A DNA stretch of 64,000 nucleotides from Pseudodesulfovibrio sp. S3 (GCF_004025585.1 NZ_QTZO01000004.1:124001-188000), one strand, 5' to 3'. Positions 54,129 to 63,428 are shown, counted from the stretch's first letter. A program made the numbers and translations. The notes: a model not told the origin generated them from the sequence alone.

Positions 54129-55811
54129 CTACCTGAACAAATCCAGGTAGTTTCGGTAGAGCCGGGGGCTGACTCGGGAGTATGGATCGAAATCCGAGAT
54201 CAATTCCAGGCCCGGAATGACGGCTCGGGTGACCGGGATATTCAGGTCCTTGCGTGTCAAGTCAACATAGGCCGGTGTGTAGCCGTTGGCCATGAGGGTG
54301 TTTTCCAGGACCATGAGATCGCCGTCAGCACTGCCGGTGGAGTGGTCGGGCAGGTCTTCGAGTCTGCGGGTTTCCAGTCCTTCCGGGGCCGGGCCGCTCT
54401 TGGGGCCGGGGTAGGGATAGGCGGTTTCCGTCATGGCCGAGACCAAGGCTGCCCTGCCGTTCAGATCGCAACCGCCGCCCTTGTTCACGTCTCCGTGTTT
54501 GCCCAGTACCACGGACTTATAGCAGGGCACGCCCAGCTCTGTGGTCATGTCCATGAACCAGACATCTATGCCGTCATTCTTGTAGTCATTCAGGAGTTTG
54601 CCGATTTCCGGGTCGTGGGTTTCGATGCGGAAGCATTGTTTGGGATCAAAGAGCATGGTGGCGTCCGAGTCCCGTTCGATGACTTCTGTCAGTGCGGAAA
54701 CCTTTGCTTCAGCCATGGTATTTCCGGAGGCCAGACCTGTGGAACCGAGGGCGCTGAACAGGCTTTGCTCGTCCAGATTGCAAAACAGAAAAATGAACTG
54801 GGCCGGGATCAGGATGGGGCTGACGCCGCCTTTGCCATCGGGGCAGTGACCTTCCAGCCAATGGAGTTTCTGTCCGGCATACGGTACTTCCAACCGGATA
54901 TCGTGGGGATTGAGGGCATTGATTTCAAGATCTTCGTATGCCGCGTGTGTGAGCGGGTATCTTTGCTTGTAGCCGATGATACCGTCTTTTCCCGCACCGG
55001 CATAAGAGGAAAAGCGTTCCGCCATCTCCATACAGCAGGAGGCGTCCGCCTGGTTGCGGGACAGGCCGCGGCCATAGCTGGTCTGGATGCCTTCAAGGGA
55101 GTTGGACAACCTGCCGCTGACCGAGCGTGTCTTGACCATCCAGTGACGAAGGCTGGCAATGGGCGACAGGGAGGCCTTGTGGGCCATGACCGGGCCGAGA
55201 AATGCATCGGCCTTTTCCAGTACGCCGAAGGCGTAGTCGATGGTTTCTTTCAGCGGACGGCGCGGCTTGGGCTGTGGGAGTTGCCCGTCCAGTTTTTTTC
55301 GAATCTCTTTCGCAGTAACCGGAGTCGGGAAAACAAGCTCGGATTCGGTATACAGTGATTCCGGTGCTGCTTCCGGTGAGGGGAGTGGGGCCAGGGTGAA
55401 AATGTTTTCCCTGAATATTCTGATCCATTGTGCGTGTCTGGGTTGGTCTTCGAGCAGGTTGGAACGGATGTGGATGGCCGGGGTATACTCCAGCAGGGCG
55501 GCCGGATTCAGACCTTGAAACAGGGGCAGGAGTTGGGTCTGGCGTTGATGGCAGAGACATGCCTCATACATGACGGCGGTCAGAACCGGATCGGATTCGC
55601 CGTTATCCCGCATCACTTCCTTGATGAGTTTTTCCAATTTGCGGGTACGAAAATCCTTGAAGCCCTGGAGCACGAATTCGTGCATATAGTCGTCATACGG
55701 TTGCTTTCTGAGATGATCGATCATCTGGTTGAAGCTCAGGTTGCTGTCCGGCAGGGCCGCGAACATGCCCACACCGAAATCCGTATCCATCATCTGCAAT
55801 TTGTAACGCAT
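54129..55811 (-). CDS. YcaO-domain protein
   Basis: A 560-residue protein. The N-terminal 170 residues are helical; the C-terminal YcaO domain has SSYGRGLSRNQADASCCMEMAERFSS, ASGNTMAEAKVSALTEVIERDS (ATP-site Glu residues), and ends VIPGLELIS...YSRVSPRLYRN. YcaO enzymes phosphorylate amide backbones to make azolines or thioamides. No partner (E1-like, TfuA or precursor peptide) is seen. The C-terminal PxPxP found in RiPP YcaOs is absent, so a ribosomal or other protein substrate is as likely. It shares TGATG with the upstream esterase gene. Confidence 0.82.
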   Translation of the reverse strand: MRYKLQMMDTDFGVGMFAALPDSNLSFNQMIDHLRKQPYDDYMHEFVLQGFKDFRTRKLEKLIKEVMRDNGESDPVLTAVMYEACLCHQRQTQLLPLFQGLNPAALLEYTPAIHIRSNLLEDQPRHAQWIRIFRENIFTLAPLPSPEAAPESLYTESELVFPTPVTAKEIRKKLDGQLPQPKPRRPLKETIDYAFGVLEKADAFLGPVMAHKASLSPIASLRHWMVKTRSVSGRLSNSLEGIQTSYGRGLSRNQADASCCMEMAERFSSYAGAGKDGIIGYKQRYPLTHAAYEDLEINALNPHDIRLEVPYAGQKLHWLEGHCPDGKGGVSPILIPAQFIFLFCNLDEQSLFSALGSTGLASGNTMAEAKVSALTEVIERDSDATMLFDPKQCFRIETHDPEIGKLLNDYKNDGIDVWFMDMTTELGVPCYKSVVLGKHGDVNKGGGCDLNGRAALVSAMTETAYPYPGPKSGPAPEGLETRRLEDLPDHSTGSADGDLMVLENTLMANGYTPAYVDLTRKDLNIPVTRAVIPGLELISDFDPYSRVSPRLYRNYLDLFR

Positions 55812-56386
55812 CAATCCCTCGTTTGCGCGGTTAGAATCAGTTCCCTGACCTGGGGCAACAGTTTTTGCGCCACGGCAATCACGCCCTGGGCATTGGGATG
55901 TATTCCGTCCAGCAGGGTCAGCGAGTTGTCGCCGAAATAGCAGGCCAGAATGTCCGGGAAGAGGGGCAGGGAGTATCGATCGGCCAGCTCTTTGAAAAGC
56001 GGGTCGAATTGCCTTTTGTATTCGAGGCCCAGTTCCGGCAGGGCGGTGATGCCCACCAGCAGGATCGGCAGACCTGCTTGGATCAGGGTTTTGATGACGA
56101 GTTCGGCATTGGACCGGATGATGTCTACGGGGTCCTCTTCGAAGCAGTCGTTGGCTCCGAATTCGAGGATGACCGCGTCCGGTTCAGCGGCCAGCACTGC
56201 GTCGATACGGGCCAGTCCGTCTCCGAATGTGTCGCCAGACATGCCGAAGTTGAGGCACCTGACATCAATACCCTCATCGTGCAGCAGACGCTCCAGGGAG
56301 GCGGGCAGGGCCTCGTCGCGAGCCAGCCCATACCCTTGGGTCAGGCTGTCGCCAAAGCAGGCTATGCGCGCCGGGCCATCGGTCAT
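55811..56386 (-). CDS. GDSL-type esterase/lipase (TesA-like)
   Basis: A 191-residue SGNH hydrolase: block I ACFGDSLTQGYG (Ser in GDSL), NFGMSGDTF (block II Gly), GANDCF (block III Asn) and DGIHPN (block V Asp/His). TesA of E. coli is similar in core but secreted; this one has no signal peptide. It would hydrolyse short-chain esters or thioesters in the cytosol. It is overlapped by the YcaO start codon. Confidence 0.85.
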   Translation of the reverse strand: MTDGPARIACFGDSLTQGYGLARDEALPASLERLLHDEGIDVRCLNFGMSGDTFGDGLARIDAVLAAEPDAVILEFGANDCFEEDPVDIIRSNAELVIKTLIQAGLPILLVGITALPELGLEYKRQFDPLFKELADRYSLPLFPDILACYFGDNSLTLLDGIHPNAQGVIAVAQKLLPQVRELILTAQTRD

Positions 56387-56389
56387 GGG

Positions 56390-56911
56390 CTATCCGTTGA
56401 TCCAGAGTTTCACGCTGGCCGCTTCTTCGGCCCACTGTTTGCTCATGCGGAGCTTGAGGAATTCATTGTAGACCACGTCGAACATCTCCAGACACCGTTC
56501 CACGAGAAAGAGCTTTTCCAGGAACTTGGCATCCGGGTCGTCGCCATCATCGTCTTTAGTATTTATTTTTGGGGTCTTGAGACCGGACAGGCCAAAGTCG
56601 GCGGCGTTCACCGTGACCAGCCAGTTGTCCTGGTCCATGGCAAAAAGCAACTGCGCCTTGCTGACCTTCTTGCCGGTACTCAGGCCGGTCTTGGCCTCGG
56701 ACAACTCCCCGGCAGGGCTGGAGACTGTGGCCGTGGCCTTGGTTTCGCCTTCGCCGCCCTGGACCGAAAGCTTTTGTTCCATTTGCAAGGTGAAGGTCCG
56801 TTTGTCCTTAAGGGCAAAAAGAATGGTGTCGCGGTCTGTCTTGTACCAGAGCCAGGTCAGGAAATCCTGCCCAAGCAGGGTGTTTTCGCGTTCGACGAGT
56901 GAAAGATCCAT
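56390..56911 (-). CDS. RdgC-like protein, C-terminal half (split gene)
   Basis: A 173-residue acidic protein. When compared by eye with E. coli RdgC it lines up with the C-terminal half: TATVSSPAGELSEAKTGLSTGKKVSKAQLLF with the RdgC [22 protein letters not shown] region, followed by LKTPKI and an FxxxFL-like end. It follows the N-terminal half gene by 10 nt. RdgC is a DNA-binding ring that limits RecA. The match is from memory and needs a search. Confidence 0.5.
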   Translation of the reverse strand: MDLSLVERENTLLGQDFLTWLWYKTDRDTILFALKDKRTFTLQMEQKLSVQGGEGETKATATVSSPAGELSEAKTGLSTGKKVSKAQLLFAMDQDNWLVTVNAADFGLSGLKTPKINTKDDDGDDPDAKFLEKLFLVERCLEMFDVVYNEFLKLRMSKQWAEEAASVKLWING

Positions 56912-56921
56912 GGCGCGCTCC

Positions 56922-57536
56922 TTAAACGAATATGGTGGGGTCGAGGTTTTCGAGTCTGGGGGCTGCCTCTTCGCCGAGGATGTCCATGGCCATGAAGAAC
57001 GGGGTCAACGGTTCGAGGTGAAGGTCGAAGGTCAGGGTGAACTGGTCTTCGAACAAGGCGCATACCTTGGCGTTGGTTGTGGTCAGGTATATCCGGTTGG
57101 CCGCGGGGTTCCAGATGATGTCGAACACGGCCGGGATGGGCAGAGTGCGGGCACGCAGCCTGAGGGTTACCTGTTCCTTGACCTCGCGCTTGCGGTCGCG
57201 GGATACGAAGTTCTTGCCCTGCTCCTTGTTGTGCTCAAGCTCTTTGTTGAGAGCTATGGTGTTGTGTTTTTTGAGTACGGCAGGGGAGATGCGACGGGTG
57301 TCCAGCCTCAGACCGAAAGCGAAGTAGTCTGCCTTTTCCGGCGGCGACTGGGTCCAGTTCATGTCCAGCATGTCGTCGATATTGGTCCAGCCGAAGGAGC
57401 GTTCGTCAGCGGTGCCGTCAATGTCAACCATGCAGAATTGCTTCAGTTTGTCTGGTACTTTTTGAAGCAGTTCGTTGGATACTTCCTCGATGATGCGGTA
57501 GCGTGTCAGCCCGAGGCTGGCAGAGAGTATACTCAC
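56922..57536 (-). CDS. rdgC: RdgC-like protein, N-terminal half (split gene)
   Basis: A 204-residue protein resembling the N-terminal two-thirds of RdgC: SLGLTRYRI at the N-terminus, GLRLDTRRISPAVLKKHNTIALNKELEHN and SRDRKREVKEQVTLRLRARTLPIPAVFDIIWNPAANRIYLTTTNAKVCALFEDQF. The last stretch resembles the LKDEVLHSLLPRAF...WID...VDCASAKKAE region of E. coli RdgC. GTG start with GAGGAG 9 nt upstream. E. coli RdgC is a single 303-residue chain. Confidence 0.6.
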   Translation of the reverse strand: MSILSASLGLTRYRIIEEVSNELLQKVPDKLKQFCMVDIDGTADERSFGWTNIDDMLDMNWTQSPPEKADYFAFGLRLDTRRISPAVLKKHNTIALNKELEHNKEQGKNFVSRDRKREVKEQVTLRLRARTLPIPAVFDIIWNPAANRIYLTTTNAKVCALFEDQFTLTFDLHLEPLTPFFMAMDILGEEAAPRLENLDPTIFV

Positions 57537-57701
57537 CTTGAATCTCCTCCGAGATGTTCTTTTACAGGGACCCTCTGAGGTAAAATCTATTGAGCCGCAT
57601 GTAAAGCTTAATTGCCTCCTGAGTGGTTGCCCATAGATATGGGGAGTCCCTTGTTATCCTGTTGTTTCATGGTTATGCTCCGAAAAAAACAGGAGAATGA
57701 T

Positions 57702-58073
57702 ATGCCTAATCAAGCTGTGCTCGATCTGATAGAGTATCTCGAAGCCGTTAATGCGAAGGTAAAAGAGATAGAAGCCGAAGGGGAACTTGCCCTGAAAAGC
57801 GACGGCCAGACGGCCTTTCAGGCGAAATTGGAAAAAAAAGCCAAATTGTTGGCAGAGTTGGCCAAGGATGCCTGGGAGTTGACGGAGAAGGTCGACGGCA
57901 CTCTCGGGAACGAGATTGCGAAGCGACTGGAACGGTTTTCCATGAGTGCCAGCGCGGCCCTGCGCATCGGCAGTGTGTTTTTCATGACGGCACTGCTCTA
58001 TCCTGAAGATCACGAACCGGGTGGCCCGAATGATCTTGAGTCGTTTATTACGGAATTGAAGGACAAGGCGTAA
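57702..58073 (+). CDS. Small helical protein of unknown function
   Basis: A 123-residue acidic, mostly helical protein (LEYLEAVNAKVKEIEAEGELALKSDGQ... with heptad-like patterns; residues about 5-60 may form a coiled coil). ATG 57702 follows AGGAG at 7 nt; the longer open frame from 57612 has no ribosome site. No family recognised. Divergent from rdgC and convergent with the PilZ gene. Confidence 0.6.
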   Translation: MPNQAVLDLIEYLEAVNAKVKEIEAEGELALKSDGQTAFQAKLEKKAKLLAELAKDAWELTEKVDGTLGNEIAKRLERFSMSASAALRIGSVFFMTALLYPEDHEPGGPNDLESFITELKDKA

Positions 58074-58097
58074 CTGGTTTCAAGGGGGGCGTAGATT

Positions 58098-58730
58098 TTA
58101 AGTCGGAATCTTGAATTCCGCATCCTTTTTGGCCTTCTTTCGTTCAGCCTGTTGTTTTTGGCCGATCAGAACGATTTTGTGCACCGCATCGTCCTGGGCC
58201 CGGTCCAGTTCCACGAAAGCACAGCCGACATTGCCGCGTTCGTGACGCATGACCTTACATAATACACCTACAGCTTCCTTCTTTCCCTCTAAAACGATGT
58301 CCATCTCCAGTTTGACTCCGCCCTTGATGCGGGGCTTTTCGAATTTGAAGCCCAGCCCAGTGGGACTGATGTCGGACACTTCGAACGATTTCTTGAGCCG
58401 GGGGATAAAGACCTTCAGTCCCTTAACGGAAATGCGCAAGGAGTGGCGTTTTTTGACGTGATCGTCTTTAAGGGAAATGCTGAAACCGAGGGCTGTTTCG
58501 TCAATGGGATCGACTGTGACCTGGTGGGATTTCTTTCGGCCCTTGGGCTTGTCCTTCAAGTCGAGGGGGATGGACTCGGTTACTTTGGGAGATCCCTGCC
58601 TGCTTTTTTTAACGGTCTTTTTTTTGCCATGCTTCAAAGATATGTCACCAGCAGCGGTTTTTTTCCGTTTTGCGGGTTGGCCTTTGCCTGGTTTGAAAAG
58701 AAATTCTTTGAGAGTGTCTATAAGGCCCAT
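58098..58730 (-). CDS. PilZ-domain protein
   Basis: A 210-residue protein with a basic, disordered N-terminal region (about residues 1-70, many Lys) and a C-terminal PilZ domain from about 90. RHSLR (95-99) is the RxxxR motif and DISPTG (120-125) the DxSxxG motif of c-di-GMP binding. It probably links c-di-GMP to motility or surface glycan output. A lysine-rich tail ends the protein. Confidence 0.82.
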   Translation of the reverse strand: MGLIDTLKEFLFKPGKGQPAKRKKTAAGDISLKHGKKKTVKKSRQGSPKVTESIPLDLKDKPKGRKKSHQVTVDPIDETALGFSISLKDDHVKKRHSLRISVKGLKVFIPRLKKSFEVSDISPTGLGFKFEKPRIKGGVKLEMDIVLEGKKEAVGVLCKVMRHERGNVGCAFVELDRAQDDAVHKIVLIGQKQQAERKKAKKDAEFKIPT

Positions 58731-58918
58731 GGTTCACCGCTTGGGATGCAATTCATCGAACTTTGGCGCAACTGTATGGAAAAGAAACGGTTCTGACAAG
58801 GGAGCAGGGGGCCAGGATTGAAAAGAGGCGCTGTAATTTTCGGAATGGGGTTGACAATGAGCCGTTTTGAAAGGCAAGAAGATACATCTTTTCAAGCTTA
58901 AAAGGGTGGAGGAATAAC

Positions 58919-59062
58919 ATGATTGGCGAACTGCTTTCCGGAATGGCTCACAGCTCTGGCCCCGGCTTTGTCGGTGTATCCCTGATTTTCATCTATCTTG
59001 CATGGATTGTCACCATCGGTATCATCCGTGTTCGTGAGGCCATGCATTCGGATCATCACTAG
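58919..59062 (+). CDS. Small single-pass membrane peptide (47 aa)
   Basis: ATG at 58919 with GGAGGA 6 nt upstream, stop TAG at 59060-59062. The peptide has a polar start, one hydrophobic helix (about residues 17-36) and a short charged end with DHH. It is followed at once by a terminator-like hairpin. No family recognised, but the ribosome site and the clear helix support a real small gene. Confidence 0.6.
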   Translation: MIGELLSGMAHSSGPGFVGVSLIFIYLAWIVTIGIIRVREAMHSDHH

Positions 59063-59067
59063 TCATT

Positions 59068-59096
59068 AAAAAAAACGCGACCATCCGGTCGCGTTT
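59068..59096 (-). terminator. Intrinsic terminator for rfbA (bidirectional hairpin)
   Basis: AAACGCGACC (59073-59082) pairs with GGTCGCGTTT (59087-59096) over 10 bp, with a 4-nt loop; leftward it is followed by eight T. A second 12-bp hairpin lies at 59113-59139 (ACCGCTTCCACC/GGTGGAGGCGGT). Both fall after the rfbA stop. Confidence 0.8.
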
Positions 59097-59153
59097 CCAT
59101 GTTTCGTGAATAACCGCTTCCACCATTGGTGGAGGCGGTATTCTATTGTTCGG

Positions 59154-60038
59154 TTATGCGGACATCCCCGGTTCTTCCTCGGCCACTTCCAGAAGGTACT
59201 TGCCGTAGTCGTTGTTGCTCATGGCAGCGGCGAGCATGGTCAGTTGCGAGTGGTCGATGAACCCCATGCGGTAGGCGATCTCTTCGGGACTGGAGATGAC
59301 GTATCCCTGCCGGGCCTGTACCGCCCGTACAAAACTGGCTGCGCCGTGCAGGGACTCATGGGTACCCATGTCGAGCCAGGCATAGCCCCGGCCCAGTGTC
59401 TGGACCTCCAGGGTGCCTTTTTCGAGATACAGCTTGTTGATATCGGTTATCTCCAGTTCTCCTCGGGCAGACGGCTTGAGGGATCTGGCCATTTCAATGA
59501 CATCGTTGTCGTAGAAATAGAGGCCGGTGACAGCATATTTTGATTTGGGTTTCACCGGTTTTTCTTCGATGGACAGCGCCTTGAAATTCTTGTCGAACTC
59601 AACCACGCCGTAGCGCTCCGGGTCCTTGACCAGGTAGGCGAAGACGATGCCGCCCTTTTGCAGCCTGCCAGCCGTTTTGAGGATGGAGCCGAGTCCGTGA
59701 CCGTAATAGATGTTGTCGCCCAGAACCAGGCAGACATTGTCATTGCCGATGAAGTCTTCGCCGATGAGGAAAGCCTGCGCCAATCCTTCGGGGTTCGGTT
59801 GTTCTCGGTAGGAGAGATTGAGACCGAGTTGGGAGCCGTCGCCGAGCAGCTTTTGAAAATTGGGCAGGTCGTGCGGCGTGGAAATGATCAGGATGTCCCT
59901 GATGTCGGCCAGCATGAGCGTGGACAGCGGGTAGTAGATCATCGGCTTGTCATAAACGGGCAGCAGTTGCTTGCTGACAACGCGGGTCAGGGGGTGGAGG
60001 CGGGTGCCGGAACCGCCAGCGAGGATGATGCCTTTCAT
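59154..60038 (-). CDS. rfbA: Glucose-1-phosphate thymidylyltransferase
   Basis: A 294-residue enzyme that makes dTDP-glucose, the first step of dTDP-L-rhamnose and related sugars. N-terminal [36 protein letters not shown] signature, [11 protein letters not shown] and [12 protein letters not shown] are typical; length equals E. coli RmlA. GAGG is 8 nt before the ATG. rfbB, rfbC and rfbD are not in the window. Confidence 0.93.
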   Translation of the reverse strand: MKGIILAGGSGTRLHPLTRVVSKQLLPVYDKPMIYYPLSTLMLADIRDILIISTPHDLPNFQKLLGDGSQLGLNLSYREQPNPEGLAQAFLIGEDFIGNDNVCLVLGDNIYYGHGLGSILKTAGRLQKGGIVFAYLVKDPERYGVVEFDKNFKALSIEEKPVKPKSKYAVTGLYFYDNDVIEMARSLKPSARGELEITDINKLYLEKGTLEVQTLGRGYAWLDMGTHESLHGAASFVRAVQARQGYVISSPEEIAYRMGFIDHSQLTMLAAAMSNNDYGKYLLEVAEEEPGMSA

Positions 60039-60177
60039 GGATGCCTCATGGGTGCTGTGATTTACTTCGATATCAAGTTAGGATACATCCCAACTGCATG
60101 GCCAATCCCTTACTATAGGGCCGGGATAAAAGCAAAAGCAACAGACCTGCAACAGTCTGGAACAAAGGTGAATATAT

Positions 60178-60918
60178 ATGTATCCCTATTTTCAATATTC
60201 AGGCGGATTCCTTCCGGTGCTGCTGTTTCTGTTCATGCTCGTTTTTCTCTTTATCCTATTCATATTCTTGCCGATATCCATTGTTGCAGAGGCGTTCTCC
60301 AAGCTCGGGCTGACTCCGGTTCAGGGCGTTTTAATGTTTGCGGCCATCTTGGTGGGGCGGTTGGTGAACATTCCGGTGTTTACCAGTGAGCGGTTGGTCG
60401 TGGTATCAAAGCCGCGCACGGTGAGCTATGGCATGGACGAGGCGGGACGGCCCGTTCAGATAGAGCAAGAGAGCGCCAACGAACTGAAGAAACAGGTTTT
60501 CGCCGTCAACGTGGGTGGATTCATCTTGCCTTTTCTGCTCAGCCTGACGTTTATCCTCCGGCAGCATATGATCTTTCAGGCTGACGGAGTCTACCCCTGG
60601 ATAGTCTTTGTCATGGTCATGGTGGCCGGGGGATGTTATGTCCTGGCCAAGCCCGACCCCTACACCGGGGTGCGCATTCCTCTGGCCTTGCCTGCCCTGA
60701 TCACGTTTGTTTGTGTCTATTTTTTTGTTCCCGAGCAGTTTAGGCCTGTGGCTGCCTATGTAGCCGGTACCATGGGGGCTGTGCTCGGCGGCAACATCAT
60801 TCCGCTTTTGGTGCCGCGCTTCAGGAATCGCGTGGGAACCCAGCAGGTTTCCATCGGCGGACCGGGAGTCTTTGGCGGCGTGTTCGTGGCGGGAATACTG
60901 TCGGTCCTTTTGGCCTGA
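60178..60918 (+). CDS. DUF1614 membrane protein
   Basis: A 246-residue polytopic protein with about six hydrophobic segments. It has a Phe/Leu-rich start, RLVNIPVFTSER, VFAVNVGGFILPFLLS and AAYVAGTMGAVLGGNIIPLL, the pattern of DUF1614 proteins. Function unknown. The MogA-like gene follows 19 nt downstream. Confidence 0.75.
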   Translation: MYPYFQYSGGFLPVLLFLFMLVFLFILFIFLPISIVAEAFSKLGLTPVQGVLMFAAILVGRLVNIPVFTSERLVVVSKPRTVSYGMDEAGRPVQIEQESANELKKQVFAVNVGGFILPFLLSLTFILRQHMIFQADGVYPWIVFVMVMVAGGCYVLAKPDPYTGVRIPLALPALITFVCVYFFVPEQFRPVAAYVAGTMGAVLGGNIIPLLVPRFRNRVGTQQVSIGGPGVFGGVFVAGILSVLLA

Positions 60919-60937
60919 TCAAGCATTTGGAGGATAT

Positions 60938-61729
60938 ATGTCCGATATCACGGTACGTTATCAACTGACGGCTGCCGTCAACAAGGGAGATCGTCTCTCC
61001 CTGTGCGCCTCATCTGACGATCTTCCGGTTGGGAGCATACTGACGGCCGATGTCAGGCCGGGGTTGCGCGTTGGAGAGCGGCTTTCGTGTGAAAGCGGGG
61101 CCTTTCTGGTCCAGTCGGCCGGATGGTGGCCCGGCGGCGCAGGAGCCGCTTCACGCCCGGTCTACCTGGTCGAGGCCCTTCAGGACATGAAGCCGGGCTC
61201 CGGGGTTTTCACGATTTCGCGTACCGGGGCTACTTTGGCATGGATCACATTGAGCGACAAGGGGTCGCAGGGAAAGCGCGTGGACGAGTCCGGCCCGTTG
61301 GTGGGTGAGCTTGTCGGCAAGACGCTGGATTTGGCCTTTGTCCAGGGGTTTGTCATCCCTGACGAGACGGACCGTCTCAAGGGACTTTTGGTCGATCTCG
61401 CTCTGAACCAGGGATTCGACCTCATTCTGACCACGGGCGGCACAGGCGTCGCACCACGCGATATCACCCCCGAGGCCACCCTGGCGGTCATTGAAAAAAG
61501 GCTGCCCGGTTTCGAACGGGCCATGACTGCGGCCAGCCTTTCCAAGACTCCGCATGGAGCCATATCCCGAGCCGTGGCGGGAACTCTGGCCCATACGTTG
61601 ATCGTCAACATGCCCGGCAGCCCCAAGGCCGTGGCCGAGTGTCTGGAACCGTTGTTGCCGACATTGCGCCATACGTTGGAAAAATTGCAGGGCGATCCGT
61701 CGGACTGCGCTGCTCTGCGAAATGAGTGA
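60938..61729 (+). CDS. MogA/MoaB-family molybdopterin protein with N-terminal extension
   Basis: A 263-residue protein. The C-terminal MoCF domain (from about residue 99) has TLSDKGSQGKRVDESGPLV, ILTTGGTGVAPRDITPEA and NMPGSPKAVAECL, typical of MogA, which adenylylates molybdopterin. MogA is usually about 195 residues; the extra N-terminal 95 residues look like a beta-rich domain similar to MOSC-type proteins, but this is uncertain. GGAGG is 6 nt before ATG 60938. Molybdenum or tungsten enzymes (formate dehydrogenases) are common in sulfate reducers. Confidence 0.82.
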   Translation: MSDITVRYQLTAAVNKGDRLSLCASSDDLPVGSILTADVRPGLRVGERLSCESGAFLVQSAGWWPGGAGAASRPVYLVEALQDMKPGSGVFTISRTGATLAWITLSDKGSQGKRVDESGPLVGELVGKTLDLAFVQGFVIPDETDRLKGLLVDLALNQGFDLILTTGGTGVAPRDITPEATLAVIEKRLPGFERAMTAASLSKTPHGAISRAVAGTLAHTLIVNMPGSPKAVAECLEPLLPTLRHTLEKLQGDPSDCAALRNE

Positions 61730-61830
61730 TTTCATTTTGGCTTGCAGCGTCGGAAAAGAGTTGGTAGTGAAGTAGGTTATTAATTGTTGTTGATTCAACT
61801 GGACTCAGAATACACAAGCAGGAATTCACT

Positions 61831-63198
61831 ATGAACCGTAAACGGTTTTCTTTGTTGGTATTGATTGTAGTAAGCCTTTTGGCCACTGCCGGACTTGCCT
61901 ATGCTCAGGATGCTGATCCTGCCATGAATGCCGGAGATGATGCGACGCCCTCCATTTCCGGTCCCTTTGATCTTGAACGGAGCGTGCAGCGGGCGTTGGA
62001 GTTTAATCCGAGCATGACTGCCATCCGTGCCCAATTGAAAGGGGCGGGGTATGGTACCCGTTCGGCCTTGGGCAGCTTTGGTCCGGCTCTTGGCGGCAGC
62101 TATGGTTATACGTATTATGACCGTGAATACACATACAGCGGCAAAGAGAATGATTGGGTCGGATCGGTCAATCTCACCCAGCCGGTGTTCAAGGGATTCA
62201 ATCTTCTGGCCACTTGGCAGAAGGCCTCGTTGAACGAGGAGTCCACCGAGGCTTCTCTGACGAATGTGGAACTTTCCCTGGTCGAAAGTGTCCAATCCAA
62301 TTTTCTGTCCCTGCTCAAGGCTCGGATGGACGTGAAGAGCGCCGAGGATTCCGTGGCGCGTCTCGAATCCCAGCTCAAGGTAACCAGTGCGTTTTATGAA
62401 GTCGGCCTGCGGCCCAAGTCCGAGGTTCTGGATGCCGAGGTTGATCTGGCCACTTCCAAGCAGGATCTCCTCAAGGCTCAAAACAACGTTTCCACTCAGG
62501 AGGCGCAGCTCAATACCCTGTTGAATATCCCCATCGAAACTCCTGTGGAGTACATCGGTGAGTTGAAGTATGTTCCGTTCTCCCTGGGACTCAAAGATTG
62601 TCTGACCCGTGCATACGCCCACCGTCCCGACCTGCTCATCGGTCAGAAGAGCGTGGAAATTTCCCAGAAAGATGTCACCATTGCTCAAAGCAGTTTCTAT
62701 CCTTCGGTCGACGCTACATGGGACTATGTCAATAGAGGTGATGATCCCGGCCTGGGCGGTGGCGGTTCATACTCTCATAGACAAAGCGAATACTGGACTG
62801 CCGGCGTCAGTGCTTCCATGACCCTTTTTGAATGGGGTCACGATTACTACGATACCAAGCAGTATGAAGAGACGGTGAAGCAGTTGGAAGCGGAGTTGGA
62901 AAATACCCGGCTCAATGCGGGTTTTGAAGTGAAGCGTTCGCTCTTGAATATCCAGGAAGCCGCTGACCGTATCACCGTGGCAGACAAGTCCGTGGCTGCA
63001 GCCGAAGAGGCATACCGCATGGCTGTTGCGCGGTATCAGGCCCAGGTCGGCACGAACACCGACGTTCTCAACGCACAGGAGCGGTTGACCGCCAGCGAGG
63101 CGCAGCTGTCTCAGGCCATGGCCGACTACGGCACTGCTGTTTCAGCATTGTATGTTGCCATGGGTGAGAAGAATCTCGGGTTGAAAGAAGCCAAGTAG
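61831..63198 (+). CDS. TolC-family outer membrane efflux protein
   Basis: A 455-residue outer membrane channel protein. The signal peptide ends at GLAYA (residue 25). Two outer-membrane-efflux repeats follow, each with heptad-rich helices (e.g. LEARMDVKSAEDSVARLESQLKV-like and YRMAVARYQAQVGTNTDVLNAQERL). AGGAAT is the ribosome site. No RND or MFP partner gene is adjacent in the window. Confidence 0.86.
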   Translation: MNRKRFSLLVLIVVSLLATAGLAYAQDADPAMNAGDDATPSISGPFDLERSVQRALEFNPSMTAIRAQLKGAGYGTRSALGSFGPALGGSYGYTYYDREYTYSGKENDWVGSVNLTQPVFKGFNLLATWQKASLNEESTEASLTNVELSLVESVQSNFLSLLKARMDVKSAEDSVARLESQLKVTSAFYEVGLRPKSEVLDAEVDLATSKQDLLKAQNNVSTQEAQLNTLLNIPIETPVEYIGELKYVPFSLGLKDCLTRAYAHRPDLLIGQKSVEISQKDVTIAQSSFYPSVDATWDYVNRGDDPGLGGGGSYSHRQSEYWTAGVSASMTLFEWGHDYYDTKQYEETVKQLEAELENTRLNAGFEVKRSLLNIQEAADRITVADKSVAAAEEAYRMAVARYQAQVGTNTDVLNAQERLTASEAQLSQAMADYGTAVSALYVAMGEKNLGLKEAK

Positions 63199-63202
63199 AA
63201 TC

Positions 63203-63409
63203 ATGTTCTCCCACCGTAAGCGTTCTTGGCAAGCCCGGGGCATGGAATGTGCCCAGTGCGGGCTGGATTTGACTGCACACCGGGGATGTCGGGAAGTGGT
63301 TCTCCGATGTCCGTCCTGCGGGGCAGCTTATGATCTCAGGGAGTACTCGGCCGAAATGGACGATGACTTCGAGGAGGAAATGGGTTTTGTTCCCATGGAC
63401 CGAATTTGA
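63203..63409 (+). CDS. Zinc-ribbon protein
   Basis: A 68-residue protein with two CxxC pairs (CAQCG and CPSCG) separated by about 20 residues, a zinc-ribbon pattern, and an acidic C-terminus (EMDDDFEEEMGF). A start at the internal ATG 63242 is possible. Between TolC and the transglycosylase with small gaps. Function not recognised. Confidence 0.6.
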   Translation: MFSHRKRSWQARGMECAQCGLDLTAHRGCREVVLRCPSCGAAYDLREYSAEMDDDFEEEMGFVPMDRI

Positions 63410-63428
63410 CGCACTCTCAATCAGGCGC

